This document shows positions 47,396 to 56,545 of a DNA stretch of 64,000 nt, piece after piece. The position numbers and the translations under genes were made by a program. Position 1 is the first letter of the stretch; each line of letters starts with the position of its first letter. The stretch is from an uncultured beta proteobacterium. GTDB taxonomy: Bacteria; Pseudomonadota; Gammaproteobacteria; Burkholderiales; Burkholderiaceae_C. The DNA lies in the NCBI GenBank assembly GCA_903823025.1, contig CAIJRK010000003.1:1-64000 (forward strand). Direction: 5' to 3'. Under the pieces are notes generated by a model, which saw only the letters and a program-made list of their open reading frames with translations, searched no databases and was not told the origin of the DNA.

Positions 47396-48385
47396 ATGCA
47401 AAATAGTTTATTGAAACCTAAAGCCATCAACGTCGAGCAACTTACGGTTAACCGTGCCAAAGTTTCTCTTGAACCATTTGAGCGTGGCTACGGTCACACC
47501 CTTGGTAACGCACTTCGCCGTGTGTTGTTGTCTTCGATGCCGGGCTACGCTGCAACCGAAGTTACGATTGCAGGTGTCTTGCATGAATATTCTTCTATTG
47601 ATGGTGTTCAAGAAGATGTTGTCAATATTCTTTTGAACCTTAAAGGTGTGGTTTTCAAGCTGCATAATCGCGACGAAGTGACTTTGAGTCTCCGAAAAGA
47701 TGATGAAGGCCTCGTGACTGCAGGTGATATTCAAACACCGCATGATGTCGAGATCATCAATCCAGATCATGTCATCGCACATCTGTCACAAGGTGGCAAA
47801 CTTGACATGCAGATTAAGGTTGAAAAAGGTCGTGGTTATGTGCCTGGTACGATGCGTCGCCATGCAGACGAACCCAATAAGTCAATTGGTCGTATTGTTT
47901 TGGATGCCTCATTTTCTCCTGTGAAGCGTGTTAGCTACACCGTCGAAAGTGCCCGCGTTGAACAGCGTACAGATCTTGACAAGCTAGTAGTTGATATCGA
48001 GACCAATGGGGCTATTTCAGCTGAAGATGCTGTCCGTGCTTCTGCAAAAATTCTTGTTGAGCAACTTGCTGTATTTGCACAACTTGAAGGCAGCGAGTTG
48101 GCTGCATTTGATACGCCTGCACCACGGGGTAATACACAGTTTGATCCAATTCTGTTGCGTCCTGTTGATGAGCTTGAGTTGACAGTTCGCTCAGCGAATT
48201 GCTTGAAAGCTGAAAATATTTACTACATCGGCGATTTGATTCAGCGCACAGAAAATGAGTTGTTAAAAACTCCAAATCTGGGTCGTAAATCACTCAATGA
48301 AATAAAGGAAGTGCTGGCTTCCCGCGGTTTGACTTTAGGCATGAAGCTTGAAAGTTGGCCACCAGCCGCTCTAGAAAAGCGTTAA
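47396..48385 (+). CDS. rpoA: DNA-directed RNA polymerase subunit alpha
   Basis: [51 protein letters not shown]. Confidence 0.98.
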   Translation: MQNSLLKPKAINVEQLTVNRAKVSLEPFERGYGHTLGNALRRVLLSSMPGYAATEVTIAGVLHEYSSIDGVQEDVVNILLNLKGVVFKLHNRDEVTLSLRKDDEGLVTAGDIQTPHDVEIINPDHVIAHLSQGGKLDMQIKVEKGRGYVPGTMRRHADEPNKSIGRIVLDASFSPVKRVSYTVESARVEQRTDLDKLVVDIETNGAISAEDAVRASAKILVEQLAVFAQLEGSELAAFDTPAPRGNTQFDPILLRPVDELELTVRSANCLKAENIYYIGDLIQRTENELLKTPNLGRKSLNEIKEVLASRGLTLGMKLESWPPAALEKR

Positions 48386-48466
48386 CTCGTTGAGTCTCCA
48401 TCAGGAACTCGGTGCAATAAGCAGTACCTGATACGGCTGCCTGTTAAATAATTAAAGGAATGCACA

Positions 48467-48865
48467 ATGCGTCACGGACACGGACTTAGAAAACTCAATC
48501 GCACTAGCTCACATCGCTTGGCTATGCTGCGTAACATGATGAATTCACTCATCGAGCATGAAGTTATTAAAACGACAGTTCCTAAAGCAAAGGAACTGCG
48601 TCGCGTTATCGAACCCATGATCACGCTTGCCAAAGAAGCTACCGTTGCTAATCGTCGTCTGGCGTTTGATCGTCTGCGTGATCGTGATAGCGTTGTCAAG
48701 TTGTTTAACGATTTGGGTCCACGTTTCAAAACACGTCCAGGTGGCTATACACGCATCCTGAAAATGGGTTTCCGCGTGGGTGACAATGCGCCAATGGCTT
48801 TGGTTGAGTTGGTTGACCGCTCTTCTGCTGCTGAAGTGCCAAATGGCGATACAGCAGCAGAATAA
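48467..48865 (+). CDS. rplQ: 50S ribosomal protein L17
   Basis: [46 protein letters not shown]. Confidence 0.98.
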   Translation: MRHGHGLRKLNRTSSHRLAMLRNMMNSLIEHEVIKTTVPKAKELRRVIEPMITLAKEATVANRRLAFDRLRDRDSVVKLFNDLGPRFKTRPGGYTRILKMGFRVGDNAPMALVELVDRSSAAEVPNGDTAAE

Positions 48866-48870
48866 TAGGG

Positions 48871-48876
48871 TATAAT
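48871..48876 (+). promoter_or_regulatory. -10 element TATAAT just upstream of tRNA-fMet
   Basis: Perfect TATAAT ending 11 nt before the tRNA 5' end; -35 weak and close to the rplQ stop. Confidence 0.4.
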
Positions 48877-48886
48877 CTATACATAC

Positions 48887-48963
<77 letters not shown>

Positions 48964-48989
48964 ACACGCTGATCTAATAAGTCAGTATC

Positions 48990-49019
48990 AAAAAGCCAAC
49001 GTCATGTTGGCTTTTTTTT
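48990..49019 (+). terminator. Intrinsic terminator after tRNA-fMet
   Basis: AAAAAGCCAAC-GTCAT-GTTGGCTTTTTTTT. Confidence 0.85.
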
Positions 49020-49104
49020 GCTCATTAAATGAAGCTATCATCCTGCTTTAACTTCCATCAACCTCCAAAAGGTTTCATGAAAAGAGTCTCTGTTACAGGT
49101 TGTG

Positions 49105-50526
49105 ATGCTTAAGCATCTTTCTTTTCGGCAGTTACTGGTAGCTGCTTTTTTATTGATTGTTGTATTACTGACAGCTGCCTCATTGCGCGCCTTGTTCACG
49201 CTTGAACACTTGATCATGCAAAGCAGCGATGGCGCTGCCCGCTCGATTGAACTGAGTGCTGAAGTGCAGTCACTCACTGAGCGTAGCGTTGAAATGGAGC
49301 GAACCTCCCGTCAGTCGGTTGTGCTGATGGATCATGCTTTACGAAAGCGTTTCGATGCAACGGCTGTTGAAACGCGAAAAATTTTAGGGTTGTTAGCGGG
49401 GCAAGGCGTCTCTACTGCCTTACTTAACGACTGGAAAATACGGCTTCAAACGATCACATCACGACTCGTTGGTTCGCCTGATACGGCGTTAGAAAGAGAT
49501 GCACAAATCGCGCAAGAGTTTCGTGCAATTAATCTCATCAATGCAACGATTGCCCAGCGTGTCCGGCAAGCTATTGAAGTCAAAAATCAGAGTCTCCTTG
49601 AAACATTGGAGACGCATCGTCGGCAATTGACGCAGCAGGTGAGCGCGGCCATTGTGCTGTCATTGCTGATGGTGCTGGGCTTTGGCGTCTGGCTGACCCG
49701 GCCTCTGAATCGTCTTGAAAAAGCGATTAATGGCTTGGGTGAAAACTGTTTGGATCAGCCCATTGTCATCGCGGGACCGGCCGACTTACAGCTACTTGGG
49801 CAGCGTTTGGAGTGGTTACGACTGCGTTTGGTTGAGTTGGATGCTGATAAAGCACGTTTTTTGCGTCATGTCTCGCATGAACTCAAAACTCCTCTGGCTT
49901 CTTTGCGCGAAGGGGTGTCCCTGCTGGAGGAGGGGGTTGCCGGTGAATTAAACGACAACCAGCGCGAAGTTGCAAAAATTCTGCGGCACAACACTGATTT
50001 GTTACAGGCTCAAATTGAAGACTTGCTGCGTTTTAACGCGGCAGCTTTTGAGGCGCGCCAGCTACAACGTCAAAAAACTGATTTGACACAACTCATTGAG
50101 GCCCAGATAGAGGCGCAACAGCTGCAGTGGCGCACCCGTGAACTGCGTGTGATTGTCTCGGGGCAAGTGGCGCGGGTTGAGGTGGATCGTGATAAGTTGG
50201 GCATGGTGATTGGAAATTTGCTGTCAAATGCCATTCGCTACTCCCCTTTTCAAGGCCGCATACAGATCAGGTTAAGCCAGTTGCAAACGTTGTTGCTTAT
50301 CGATATGGAAGATGAAGGCGTTGGCATTGCCGCAGAGGATCAATCGCGTATTTTTGAACCTTTTTACCGGAGCAAGCGTCAGCCGCCAGAGGCGGTGCGC
50401 GGCAGTGGTATCGGTTTGTCCATTGTTCATGAATACATTGCCGCGCATGGCGGCCAGGTGCAATTGTTAGCCAGTGAATCTGGTGCTCATTTCAGAATTG
50501 AACTACCTAATGTTTTCCACTCTTAA
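49105..50526 (+). CDS. glrK: Sensor histidine kinase, GlrK/QseE type
   Basis: Two TM, HAMP, FLRHVSHELKTPLASLREG H-box, NLLSNAIRYSPFQG, GSGIGLSIVHEY; followed by QseG-like and GlrR-like genes. Confidence 0.85.
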   Translation: MLKHLSFRQLLVAAFLLIVVLLTAASLRALFTLEHLIMQSSDGAARSIELSAEVQSLTERSVEMERTSRQSVVLMDHALRKRFDATAVETRKILGLLAGQGVSTALLNDWKIRLQTITSRLVGSPDTALERDAQIAQEFRAINLINATIAQRVRQAIEVKNQSLLETLETHRRQLTQQVSAAIVLSLLMVLGFGVWLTRPLNRLEKAINGLGENCLDQPIVIAGPADLQLLGQRLEWLRLRLVELDADKARFLRHVSHELKTPLASLREGVSLLEEGVAGELNDNQREVAKILRHNTDLLQAQIEDLLRFNAAAFEARQLQRQKTDLTQLIEAQIEAQQLQWRTRELRVIVSGQVARVEVDRDKLGMVIGNLLSNAIRYSPFQGRIQIRLSQLQTLLLIDMEDEGVGIAAEDQSRIFEPFYRSKRQPPEAVRGSGIGLSIVHEYIAAHGGQVQLLASESGAHFRIELPNVFHS

Positions 50527-51160
50527 GGCTATTGCCCGCACACTTTGCCGTGTTGGCCCCACAGCGCTGGTCATTGGCTTGAGCGCGGGTTGTAGTCTGT
50601 CAGCGCAAAATGCACTGGGACCACCAACAGCTGAAGGTGTTTTCGGCACGACCAAGGTTCCGGTTGAACGAATGCCCACAGACATAACGACAGCGCCGCC
50701 AGTGCCTTGGTCAGGTCAGGATGTGTTAACCGTATTGGCTTATGCCGACCATGTTCGTCTATTGCAGGGCGATGATCTGGCGAAAGAAATTCGCCATCTT
50801 GGTACGTCCACTGCGCCGGTTGATCAGTTGCGGCTCGGTCTTGCGTTGAGTCAAACTTCGCAGCTCTACGATTTGGTTCGTGCGCAAGAGTTGCTGCAGC
50901 GTGTGTTGAGTGATACCCGTGCCGACGCCCAGCCGCTACAGACGTTAGCGCGTTTGCTGGCCGCGCGTTTCACAGAACAACGGCGGGTTGAAGATCTGCT
51001 GGATCGTCAGTCCCTGCAACTGCGTGAGCTTCAGCGTCGGCTTGAGCAGACGCAGGACAAGCTTGAAGCGCTCAAGGAAATTGAACGTAGCTTGAGTCGC
51101 CGTTCATCGCCCGTGCCGCTATCTTCTGCCCGCAGTCACTCTCGGCATCCCAACCCATGA
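50510..51160 (+). CDS. qseG: QseG-like lipoprotein
   Basis: VIGLSAGCSLSAQNA lipobox, C-terminal coiled coil; between glrK and glrR. Confidence 0.65.
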   Translation: MFSTLKAIARTLCRVGPTALVIGLSAGCSLSAQNALGPPTAEGVFGTTKVPVERMPTDITTAPPVPWSGQDVLTVLAYADHVRLLQGDDLAKEIRHLGTSTAPVDQLRLGLALSQTSQLYDLVRAQELLQRVLSDTRADAQPLQTLARLLAARFTEQRRVEDLLDRQSLQLRELQRRLEQTQDKLEALKEIERSLSRRSSPVPLSSARSHSRHPNP

Positions 51161-52524
51161 CAGCCAGTCGCGCGCACTTGCTCGTCGTCGATGATGACGC
51201 CGATATGCTGCGTCTGCTCACCATGCGCTTGACGGCCGCTGGCTACCGCGTCAGCGCGGCCAAGTCTGCCGAAGAAGCGTTAACGCAGCTCGATATTGAA
51301 CGTCCGCAACTGGTACTCAGTGACGTGCGCCTGCCTGGCATGGATGGCTTGGCGCTGTTTGATGAGATTCGCATCCACCACCCGTCATTGCCCGTCATTT
51401 TGCTCACGGCTCACGGGACAATTCCCGACGCCGTGGAGGCGACCGAACGCGGCGTGTTCACCTATCTCACAAAACCCTTTGACGGCAAAAGTCTGCTCGA
51501 CAAAATCGCGCAAGCCTTATCACTGAGTGCGCCTGCGCCAGCCGCTTCGGCGGGTCAAGAACCTGCGTGGCAAAGCGGCATCATCAGCCGTTCCAGCCGG
51601 ATGGCCGAAATACTGGCTGAAGCCAGAATGGTGGCCCGCTCAGACGCCAGTGTCATGCTGCGCGGTGACAGCGGCACTGGCAAAGAGCTGCTGGCACAGG
51701 CCATTCACCAAGCCAGCCTGCGCGCTGCCCATCCTTTTATTGCCGTGAACTGTGGCGCCATCCCCGAGGCGCTACTGGAATCCGAACTTTTTGGTCATGT
51801 CAAAGGCGCGTTTACCGATGCGTCGGCCAACCACAAAGGGCTTTTTCAGGCGGCAGAAGGCGGCACCTTGCTGCTCGATGAAATTGGCGATATGCCGTTG
51901 GCGTTGCAGGTCAAGCTGCTGCGGGTGTTGCAGGAAAGAGTGGTTCGCCCTTTGGGGTCGAGTCAGTCGATTCCTGTCAATGTGCGCATCATCTCGGCCA
52001 CGCACCGTGATCTGGATGCGGCGATGGCGGAAGGCCAGTTCCGCACTGATCTTTATTACCGCCTTAATGTCGTCACGCTAACTTTGCCGCCGCTGGCCGA
52101 ACGGCGCGAAGACATTGCGTTGCTGGCCAACCACTTTTTAGTCAAGCTCGCCAGCAAATACGGCAAACGCCTGAGCGGCTTTGCGCCGGAAGCGCTCAAA
52201 GCCCTCACCACGGCGGCTTGGCCGGGCAACGTGCGCCAGCTTTACAACGTGGTGGAGCAAGTGTGCGCGTTGGCCAGCACGCCGTTGATTCCGCTGGCTC
52301 TGATCCAGCGCGCCTTGCGATCTCCCAGCGTGCAAGTGCTCACGCTGGCTGAGGCGCGCCAGCGTTTCGAGCGTGAATATCTGGTCGGTTTGCTCAAACT
52401 GACGGACGGCAACGTAGCCGATGCCGCCCGGTTGGCCGACCGCAATCGCACCGAGTTTTATCGCCTGATGCAAAAACACGAGCTGATCCCCGGCCATTTC
52501 AAGACCGATTCCGCTGCGCCGTGA
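51157..52524 (+). CDS. glrR: Sigma-54-dependent response regulator GlrR
   Basis: Receiver LLVVDDDADMLRLL; AAA+ GDSGTGKELLAQAIHQ and ELFGHVKGAFTDA (GAFTDA loop); C-terminal HTH. Confidence 0.9.
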   Translation: MTASRAHLLVVDDDADMLRLLTMRLTAAGYRVSAAKSAEEALTQLDIERPQLVLSDVRLPGMDGLALFDEIRIHHPSLPVILLTAHGTIPDAVEATERGVFTYLTKPFDGKSLLDKIAQALSLSAPAPAASAGQEPAWQSGIISRSSRMAEILAEARMVARSDASVMLRGDSGTGKELLAQAIHQASLRAAHPFIAVNCGAIPEALLESELFGHVKGAFTDASANHKGLFQAAEGGTLLLDEIGDMPLALQVKLLRVLQERVVRPLGSSQSIPVNVRIISATHRDLDAAMAEGQFRTDLYYRLNVVTLTLPPLAERREDIALLANHFLVKLASKYGKRLSGFAPEALKALTTAAWPGNVRQLYNVVEQVCALASTPLIPLALIQRALRSPSVQVLTLAEARQRFEREYLVGLLKLTDGNVADAARLADRNRTEFYRLMQKHELIPGHFKTDSAAP

Positions 52525-52531
52525 AAATTTT

Positions 52532-52549
52532 TGTCGCTATTGAGCGACA
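52532..52549. promoter_or_regulatory. GlrR-type UAS 1
   Basis: TGTC GCTATTGAGC GACA, matches TGTC-N10-GACA. Confidence 0.7.
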
Positions 52550-52598
52550 CGTCTAAGCGATTGATTTAAAACAGTATTTTTTAAAATAGGGTGATCGC

Positions 52599-52616
52599 TG
52601 TCGCTATTTGACGACA
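52599..52616. promoter_or_regulatory. GlrR-type UAS 2
   Basis: TGTC GCTATTTGAC GACA, matches TGTC-N10-GACA. Confidence 0.7.
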
Positions 52617-52678
52617 AAACATAGGGTTTACGAGCGTATTTTGAGGTGGCGCTAGGTTTTCCTTTCTCAAAGTTTTTC

Positions 52679-52691
52679 CAAGCTGTTGATT
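52679..52691 (-). promoter_or_regulatory. IHF-like site
   Basis: CAAGCTGTTGATT, reverse complement AATCAACAGCTTG matches WATCAANNNNTTR. Confidence 0.6.
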
Positions 52692-52708
52692 TAGATAGTC
52701 TTTTTGAC

Positions 52709-52725
52709 TTGGCGCAGAGTTTGCA
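52709..52725 (+). promoter_or_regulatory. Sigma-54 (-24/-12) promoter upstream of opgG
   Basis: TTGGCGCAGAGTTTGCA, TGGC-N7-TTGC spacing. Confidence 0.65.
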
Positions 52726-52736
52726 ATGTACTTTGC

Positions 52737-54296
52737 ATGAAACTCATGTCGGCCACGTCCACGGTCTATCTTTTTCAAGTCCGCCTCGTTGTTTTGACGT
52801 TGTTGGGGTTGCTCGCCTGTTTGGCAAACGCCCACGCTTTGACGCTGGACGAAGTCGCTCAACTGGCCCAGACCCGTGCCCAAACCCCGTATCAACTCAA
52901 GCGCCAAGCCGTTCCTGCTGAACTAGCCGCGCTGGATTACGACGGTTTGCGCGACATCCGCTTTAACGATGACAAGACTTTATGGCGCGCTGATCAACTG
53001 CCCTTTGAAGTCAAGTTTTTCCACCTTGGCCCCCAGGGCGAGTCGGTGCATATTAACGAAGTGTCTGCGCAAGGCAACAAGCCTTTGCACTACGACGGCA
53101 GTGCCTTTAATTTTGGTAAGAACCAATTGGATACGGCCAGTTGGGATGATCTGGGTTATGCCGGATTTCGCGTTCACAGCCCGCTGAACGCTGCCGCTTA
53201 CAAAGATGAGTTGATTGCTTTTCAAGGCGCGAGCTACTTCCGTGCTTTGGGCGTGGGCCAGCGTTATGGCTTGTCTGCCCGTGGGTTGGCCGTGAATTCG
53301 TCCGGCGCGCCGCAAGAAGAATTTCCCCGTTTTACTGATTTCTGGCTTGAAAAGCCTGCCGTTGACGCCCAACAACTGACTATATTTGCCTTGTTGGACT
53401 CGCCCCACATGACCGGCGCTTACCGCTTTGACATCCGTCCCGGCGAGCAGACCGTGACTGAAGTTCACGCCCGAATCTTCATGCGCAAAGGCGTTGACCC
53501 CAAGATCGCCACCTTGGGTTTGGCACCGCTGACCAGCATGTTCCTGTTTGGCGAGAACCAGCCCAAAACGGGTGATTTTCGGCCTGAAGTGCATGACTCG
53601 GACGGTTTGATGATGGCCAGCAGCGACGGCGAATGGCTTTGGCGTCCGCTGCTCAACCCCGCCGCGCCGCTGGTCACGTCCTTCGCCATGAAAGGCCTTA
53701 AAGGTTTTGGTCTGATGCAACGCGACCGGGCGTTTGCCAGTTATGAAGATACCGAGGCGCGCTACGAGTTGCGCCCTAGCGCCTGGATCACGCCGATGGG
53801 CGAATGGGGGCCGGGCCGGGTTGAGTTGCTGCTGCTGGCCACGCCCGACGAAACCCATGACAACGTGGTGGCTTACTGGGTGCCGGATCAACTGCCACAG
53901 CCCGGCGAGTCGCTTGATTTTGCTTACCAAATTGGCTGGCAAGGTGCGCAGCAGCAACGTCCGCCCAACGGCTGGGCTACGCAGTCGCGCCGGGGCATCG
54001 GCTACAGCAAGCTGGATGCACAAGCTTTGCAACAAACCATTCAGTACGTGATCGACTTTACCGGCCCGGCGCTGGATCCGTTGGGTGCCGACGAGCCGGT
54101 GCGCGCCATTGTTAGCAGTGATGCCAATGGCCGCATCCTCGAAAGCAATGCCTGGCGCAACCCGGCGACCGGCGTTTGGCGCATGACTTTGCGCGTGCAG
54201 CGCATCGTCCCCAATCAACCGATTGAGCTGCGCGCCTTTCTTCAACACAACAACAACACAGTGAGCGAAACATGGACCACCATCGTCACCCCTTAA
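52737..54296 (+). CDS. opgG: Glucans biosynthesis protein OpgG/MdoG
   Basis: Signal peptide then LTLDEVAQLAQTRAQTPYQ ... YDGLRDIRFNDDKTLWR ... SYFRALGVGQRYGLSARGLAVN; upstream of opgH. Confidence 0.9.
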   Translation: MKLMSATSTVYLFQVRLVVLTLLGLLACLANAHALTLDEVAQLAQTRAQTPYQLKRQAVPAELAALDYDGLRDIRFNDDKTLWRADQLPFEVKFFHLGPQGESVHINEVSAQGNKPLHYDGSAFNFGKNQLDTASWDDLGYAGFRVHSPLNAAAYKDELIAFQGASYFRALGVGQRYGLSARGLAVNSSGAPQEEFPRFTDFWLEKPAVDAQQLTIFALLDSPHMTGAYRFDIRPGEQTVTEVHARIFMRKGVDPKIATLGLAPLTSMFLFGENQPKTGDFRPEVHDSDGLMMASSDGEWLWRPLLNPAAPLVTSFAMKGLKGFGLMQRDRAFASYEDTEARYELRPSAWITPMGEWGPGRVELLLLATPDETHDNVVAYWVPDQLPQPGESLDFAYQIGWQGAQQQRPPNGWATQSRRGIGYSKLDAQALQQTIQYVIDFTGPALDPLGADEPVRAIVSSDANGRILESNAWRNPATGVWRMTLRVQRIVPNQPIELRAFLQHNNNTVSETWTTIVTP

Positions 54297-56284
54297 CCCC
54301 GTCCGTCCCGTCTGCATCGACCCGCAGTCTGTTGCGCGAAGAGCGTCATCCCAATTCCGTGACGGCACCGCCGGTCAATCGCGGATCGATGACGCCTCGG
54401 CCTTGGCGTGGTTTCTGGAACAGTGTGGGTACGGCCATTTTGTGGCCTTTGAGCCGGGGAACCGCGCCATCGTCTGCGCCGCAGGTTAAAGAAAAAGCGA
54501 CAAAGCCTTGGCAAATGGCGGCCAAACGCAGGCGCAACGTGTTGCTGGCAGTCACGTTGATCAGCACCGCGTTGGCCTCCACCTTGTTTGCCGATTTGCA
54601 GCCGGATTACGAAAGTGATTGGCTCAAATATGGACAGCTAGCGCTTTTCAGTTTGCTGTCGGCTTGGGTGGTGACGGGCTTCATGACGGCGGTGATGGGT
54701 TTTTACGTTACGTTGTTTGGTGACAAACACGCGTTGTCGGCCCGCAAGGTTCAACACCATCCGCTCGACCCCACGGCCCGCACCGCCATCATCATGCCGA
54801 TTTGCAATGAAGATGTGCGCACTGTTTTTGCTGGCCTGCGCGCCACCTGCGAGTCGGTCGCGGCAACCGACCACGCGGCGACATTTGATGTGTTCTTGCT
54901 GTCCGATAGCAACGACCCCGCCACCCAAAAAGCCGAACGCGCCGCTTGGGAAAATTTGCGTACAGAACTGGCGAAGCTCGCGGCACATGCCGGGCAAGCG
55001 CCGATTGAAGTTTATTACCGTCTGCGCCAACGTCGCACCCATCGCAAGGCCGGTAACGTGGCTGATTTTTGCCGCCGTTGGGGCAGTGATTACCGTTACA
55101 TGGTGGTGCTGGACGCCGACAGTGTGATGAGCGGCGATTGCCTGGTGTCGATGGTCAAACTGATGGAAGCTAATCCTGAAGCCGGCATCATCCAGACTGC
55201 GACGCAGTCGATTGGTCATGACACTTTGCACGCTCGTGCACAACAATTTGCCTCGCGCATGACGGGTCGTTTGTTCACGCTGGGAATGCAATTTTGGCAA
55301 CTGGGCGAGTCGCATTACTGGGGCCACAACGCGATTCTGCGGGTTGCGCCATTTATGAAGCATTGCGCGCTGGCACCGATCAAAGGCACGGGCGGTATGT
55401 CCGGCGGCATCATGTCGCATGACTTTGTTGAAGCTGCGCTGATGCGCCGCGCGGGTTACCAAGTTTGGCTGGCGTCTGATCTGGTGGGAAGCTACGAGCA
55501 ACAACCGCCTGATTTGCTGGCTGAGTTGCAGCGGGATCGCCGCTGGTGCCAAGGCAATCTGCAAAACGCCCGACTGATTGCTGAACCCGGCATTCACCCC
55601 GTGCATCGCGCCATGTTTGGCACTGGTGCCATGGCTTATTTGTCGGCCCCTTTGTGGCTGTGTTTTCTGACGCTCGGTACGGCGCTGTGGCTGTCTGGTT
55701 CGCACATCGTGGCGGACTGGTTGCTGATACCGTCCGAACTCGTTGGCCTCTGGGTTTGGACGCTGTGCATGTTGTTCTTGCCCCGCATTCTGGGCATTGC
55801 TGCCGTGCTGATTAAAAATGAGCAAGCGTCTTTTGGCGGTACTTTCAGCCTGCTGCGCAGTTCTTTGCTGGAAACCTTGATTGCCTTGCTGCAAGCGCCG
55901 ATTCGCATGTTGGCCCATTCCCTGTTTGTCGCGGCCTCGCTGACGGGTCTCAAGCTGGATTGGAAGTCCCCGCCGCGTGAAGCGGCTGCCGTGCCATGGT
56001 GCGACGCTTTGCAACACTTTGCGCCCATGAGTGTCGTCATTGCTATGTTGGCGCTGGGCATTGCCGCCATTGATGCGCGTGCGCTGGTCTGGTTGCTCCC
56101 CGTTGGCCTGCCTTTGTTGCTGGCGATTCCGATGACGGTGCTCACCAGCCAGGTCGGCATGGGTCGTGTGATGCGGGCTAAAAATTATCTTCTGATTCCC
56201 GAAGAAGCCAAGTCGCCCGCTGTGCTGCGCCGCGCTTGGTTGCACGCCAGCCAACTCGCCAAACCCCGTTTGAGCACGGTTTAA
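54272..56284 (+). CDS. opgH: Glucans biosynthesis glucosyltransferase OpgH/MdoH
   Basis: GT2 protein, TAIIMPICNEDVRTVFAGLRATCES, VVLDADSVMSGDCLV, QRDRRWCQGNLQN (QxxRW). Confidence 0.95.
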   Translation: MDHHRHPLTPSVPSASTRSLLREERHPNSVTAPPVNRGSMTPRPWRGFWNSVGTAILWPLSRGTAPSSAPQVKEKATKPWQMAAKRRRNVLLAVTLISTALASTLFADLQPDYESDWLKYGQLALFSLLSAWVVTGFMTAVMGFYVTLFGDKHALSARKVQHHPLDPTARTAIIMPICNEDVRTVFAGLRATCESVAATDHAATFDVFLLSDSNDPATQKAERAAWENLRTELAKLAAHAGQAPIEVYYRLRQRRTHRKAGNVADFCRRWGSDYRYMVVLDADSVMSGDCLVSMVKLMEANPEAGIIQTATQSIGHDTLHARAQQFASRMTGRLFTLGMQFWQLGESHYWGHNAILRVAPFMKHCALAPIKGTGGMSGGIMSHDFVEAALMRRAGYQVWLASDLVGSYEQQPPDLLAELQRDRRWCQGNLQNARLIAEPGIHPVHRAMFGTGAMAYLSAPLWLCFLTLGTALWLSGSHIVADWLLIPSELVGLWVWTLCMLFLPRILGIAAVLIKNEQASFGGTFSLLRSSLLETLIALLQAPIRMLAHSLFVAASLTGLKLDWKSPPREAAAVPWCDALQHFAPMSVVIAMLALGIAAIDARALVWLLPVGLPLLLAIPMTVLTSQVGMGRVMRAKNYLLIPEEAKSPAVLRRAWLHASQLAKPRLSTV

Positions 56285-56301
56285 CGTTCGTTTTCAGGGT
56301 T

Positions 56302-56323
56302 GGCTGCCGCCTCGACGGCAGCC
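56302..56323 (+). terminator. Hairpin after opgH, possible terminator
   Basis: GGCTGCCG-CCTCGA-CGGCAGCC, 8 bp stem, no U-tract. Confidence 0.35.
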
Positions 56324-56394
56324 CATAGAACAACCCGGCTCAGAGTAAGTCAATTATTTCAGTGCTGCGCGATTGTGTAGCGGCTTGCTACCAT

Positions 56395-56538
56395 CCCCCC
56401 CGATTGATCTGACACCGTGGCGAACCTGTTTCGCACGGCCCTGCCGCAAGGGGGGTCAATAGCCGATATTACGTCGGTTGCGGTGGGCTCAACCCATGGT
56501 TGAGATGGGTGTTGCATAACGCAACACTGAGTTGAGAT
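56395..56538 (+). promoter_or_regulatory. Structured leader/control region of the cbb3-type oxidase operon
   Basis: C6/G6 arms (56395 / 56455) enclosing CCGTGGCGAA-CCTGT-TTCGCACGG, then CTCAACC-CAT-GGTTGAG (56488-56504), GTGTTGC-ATAAC-GCAACAC (56509-56527), with GTTGAGAT at 56499 and 56531. Confidence 0.4.
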
Positions 56539-56545
56539 AAACAAA

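Noticed and set aside
52980-54368. 462 aa ORF on - strand
   Set aside because: Antisense to opgG with no family motifs.
54638-56254. 538 aa ORF on - strand
   Set aside because: Antisense to opgH; Gln/Arg/His-rich composition typical of a shadow frame.
56404-56417. Possible FNR/Anr box TTGATCTGACACCG before ccoN
   Set aside because: Only the left half-site TTGAT matches; the right half lacks ATCAA.
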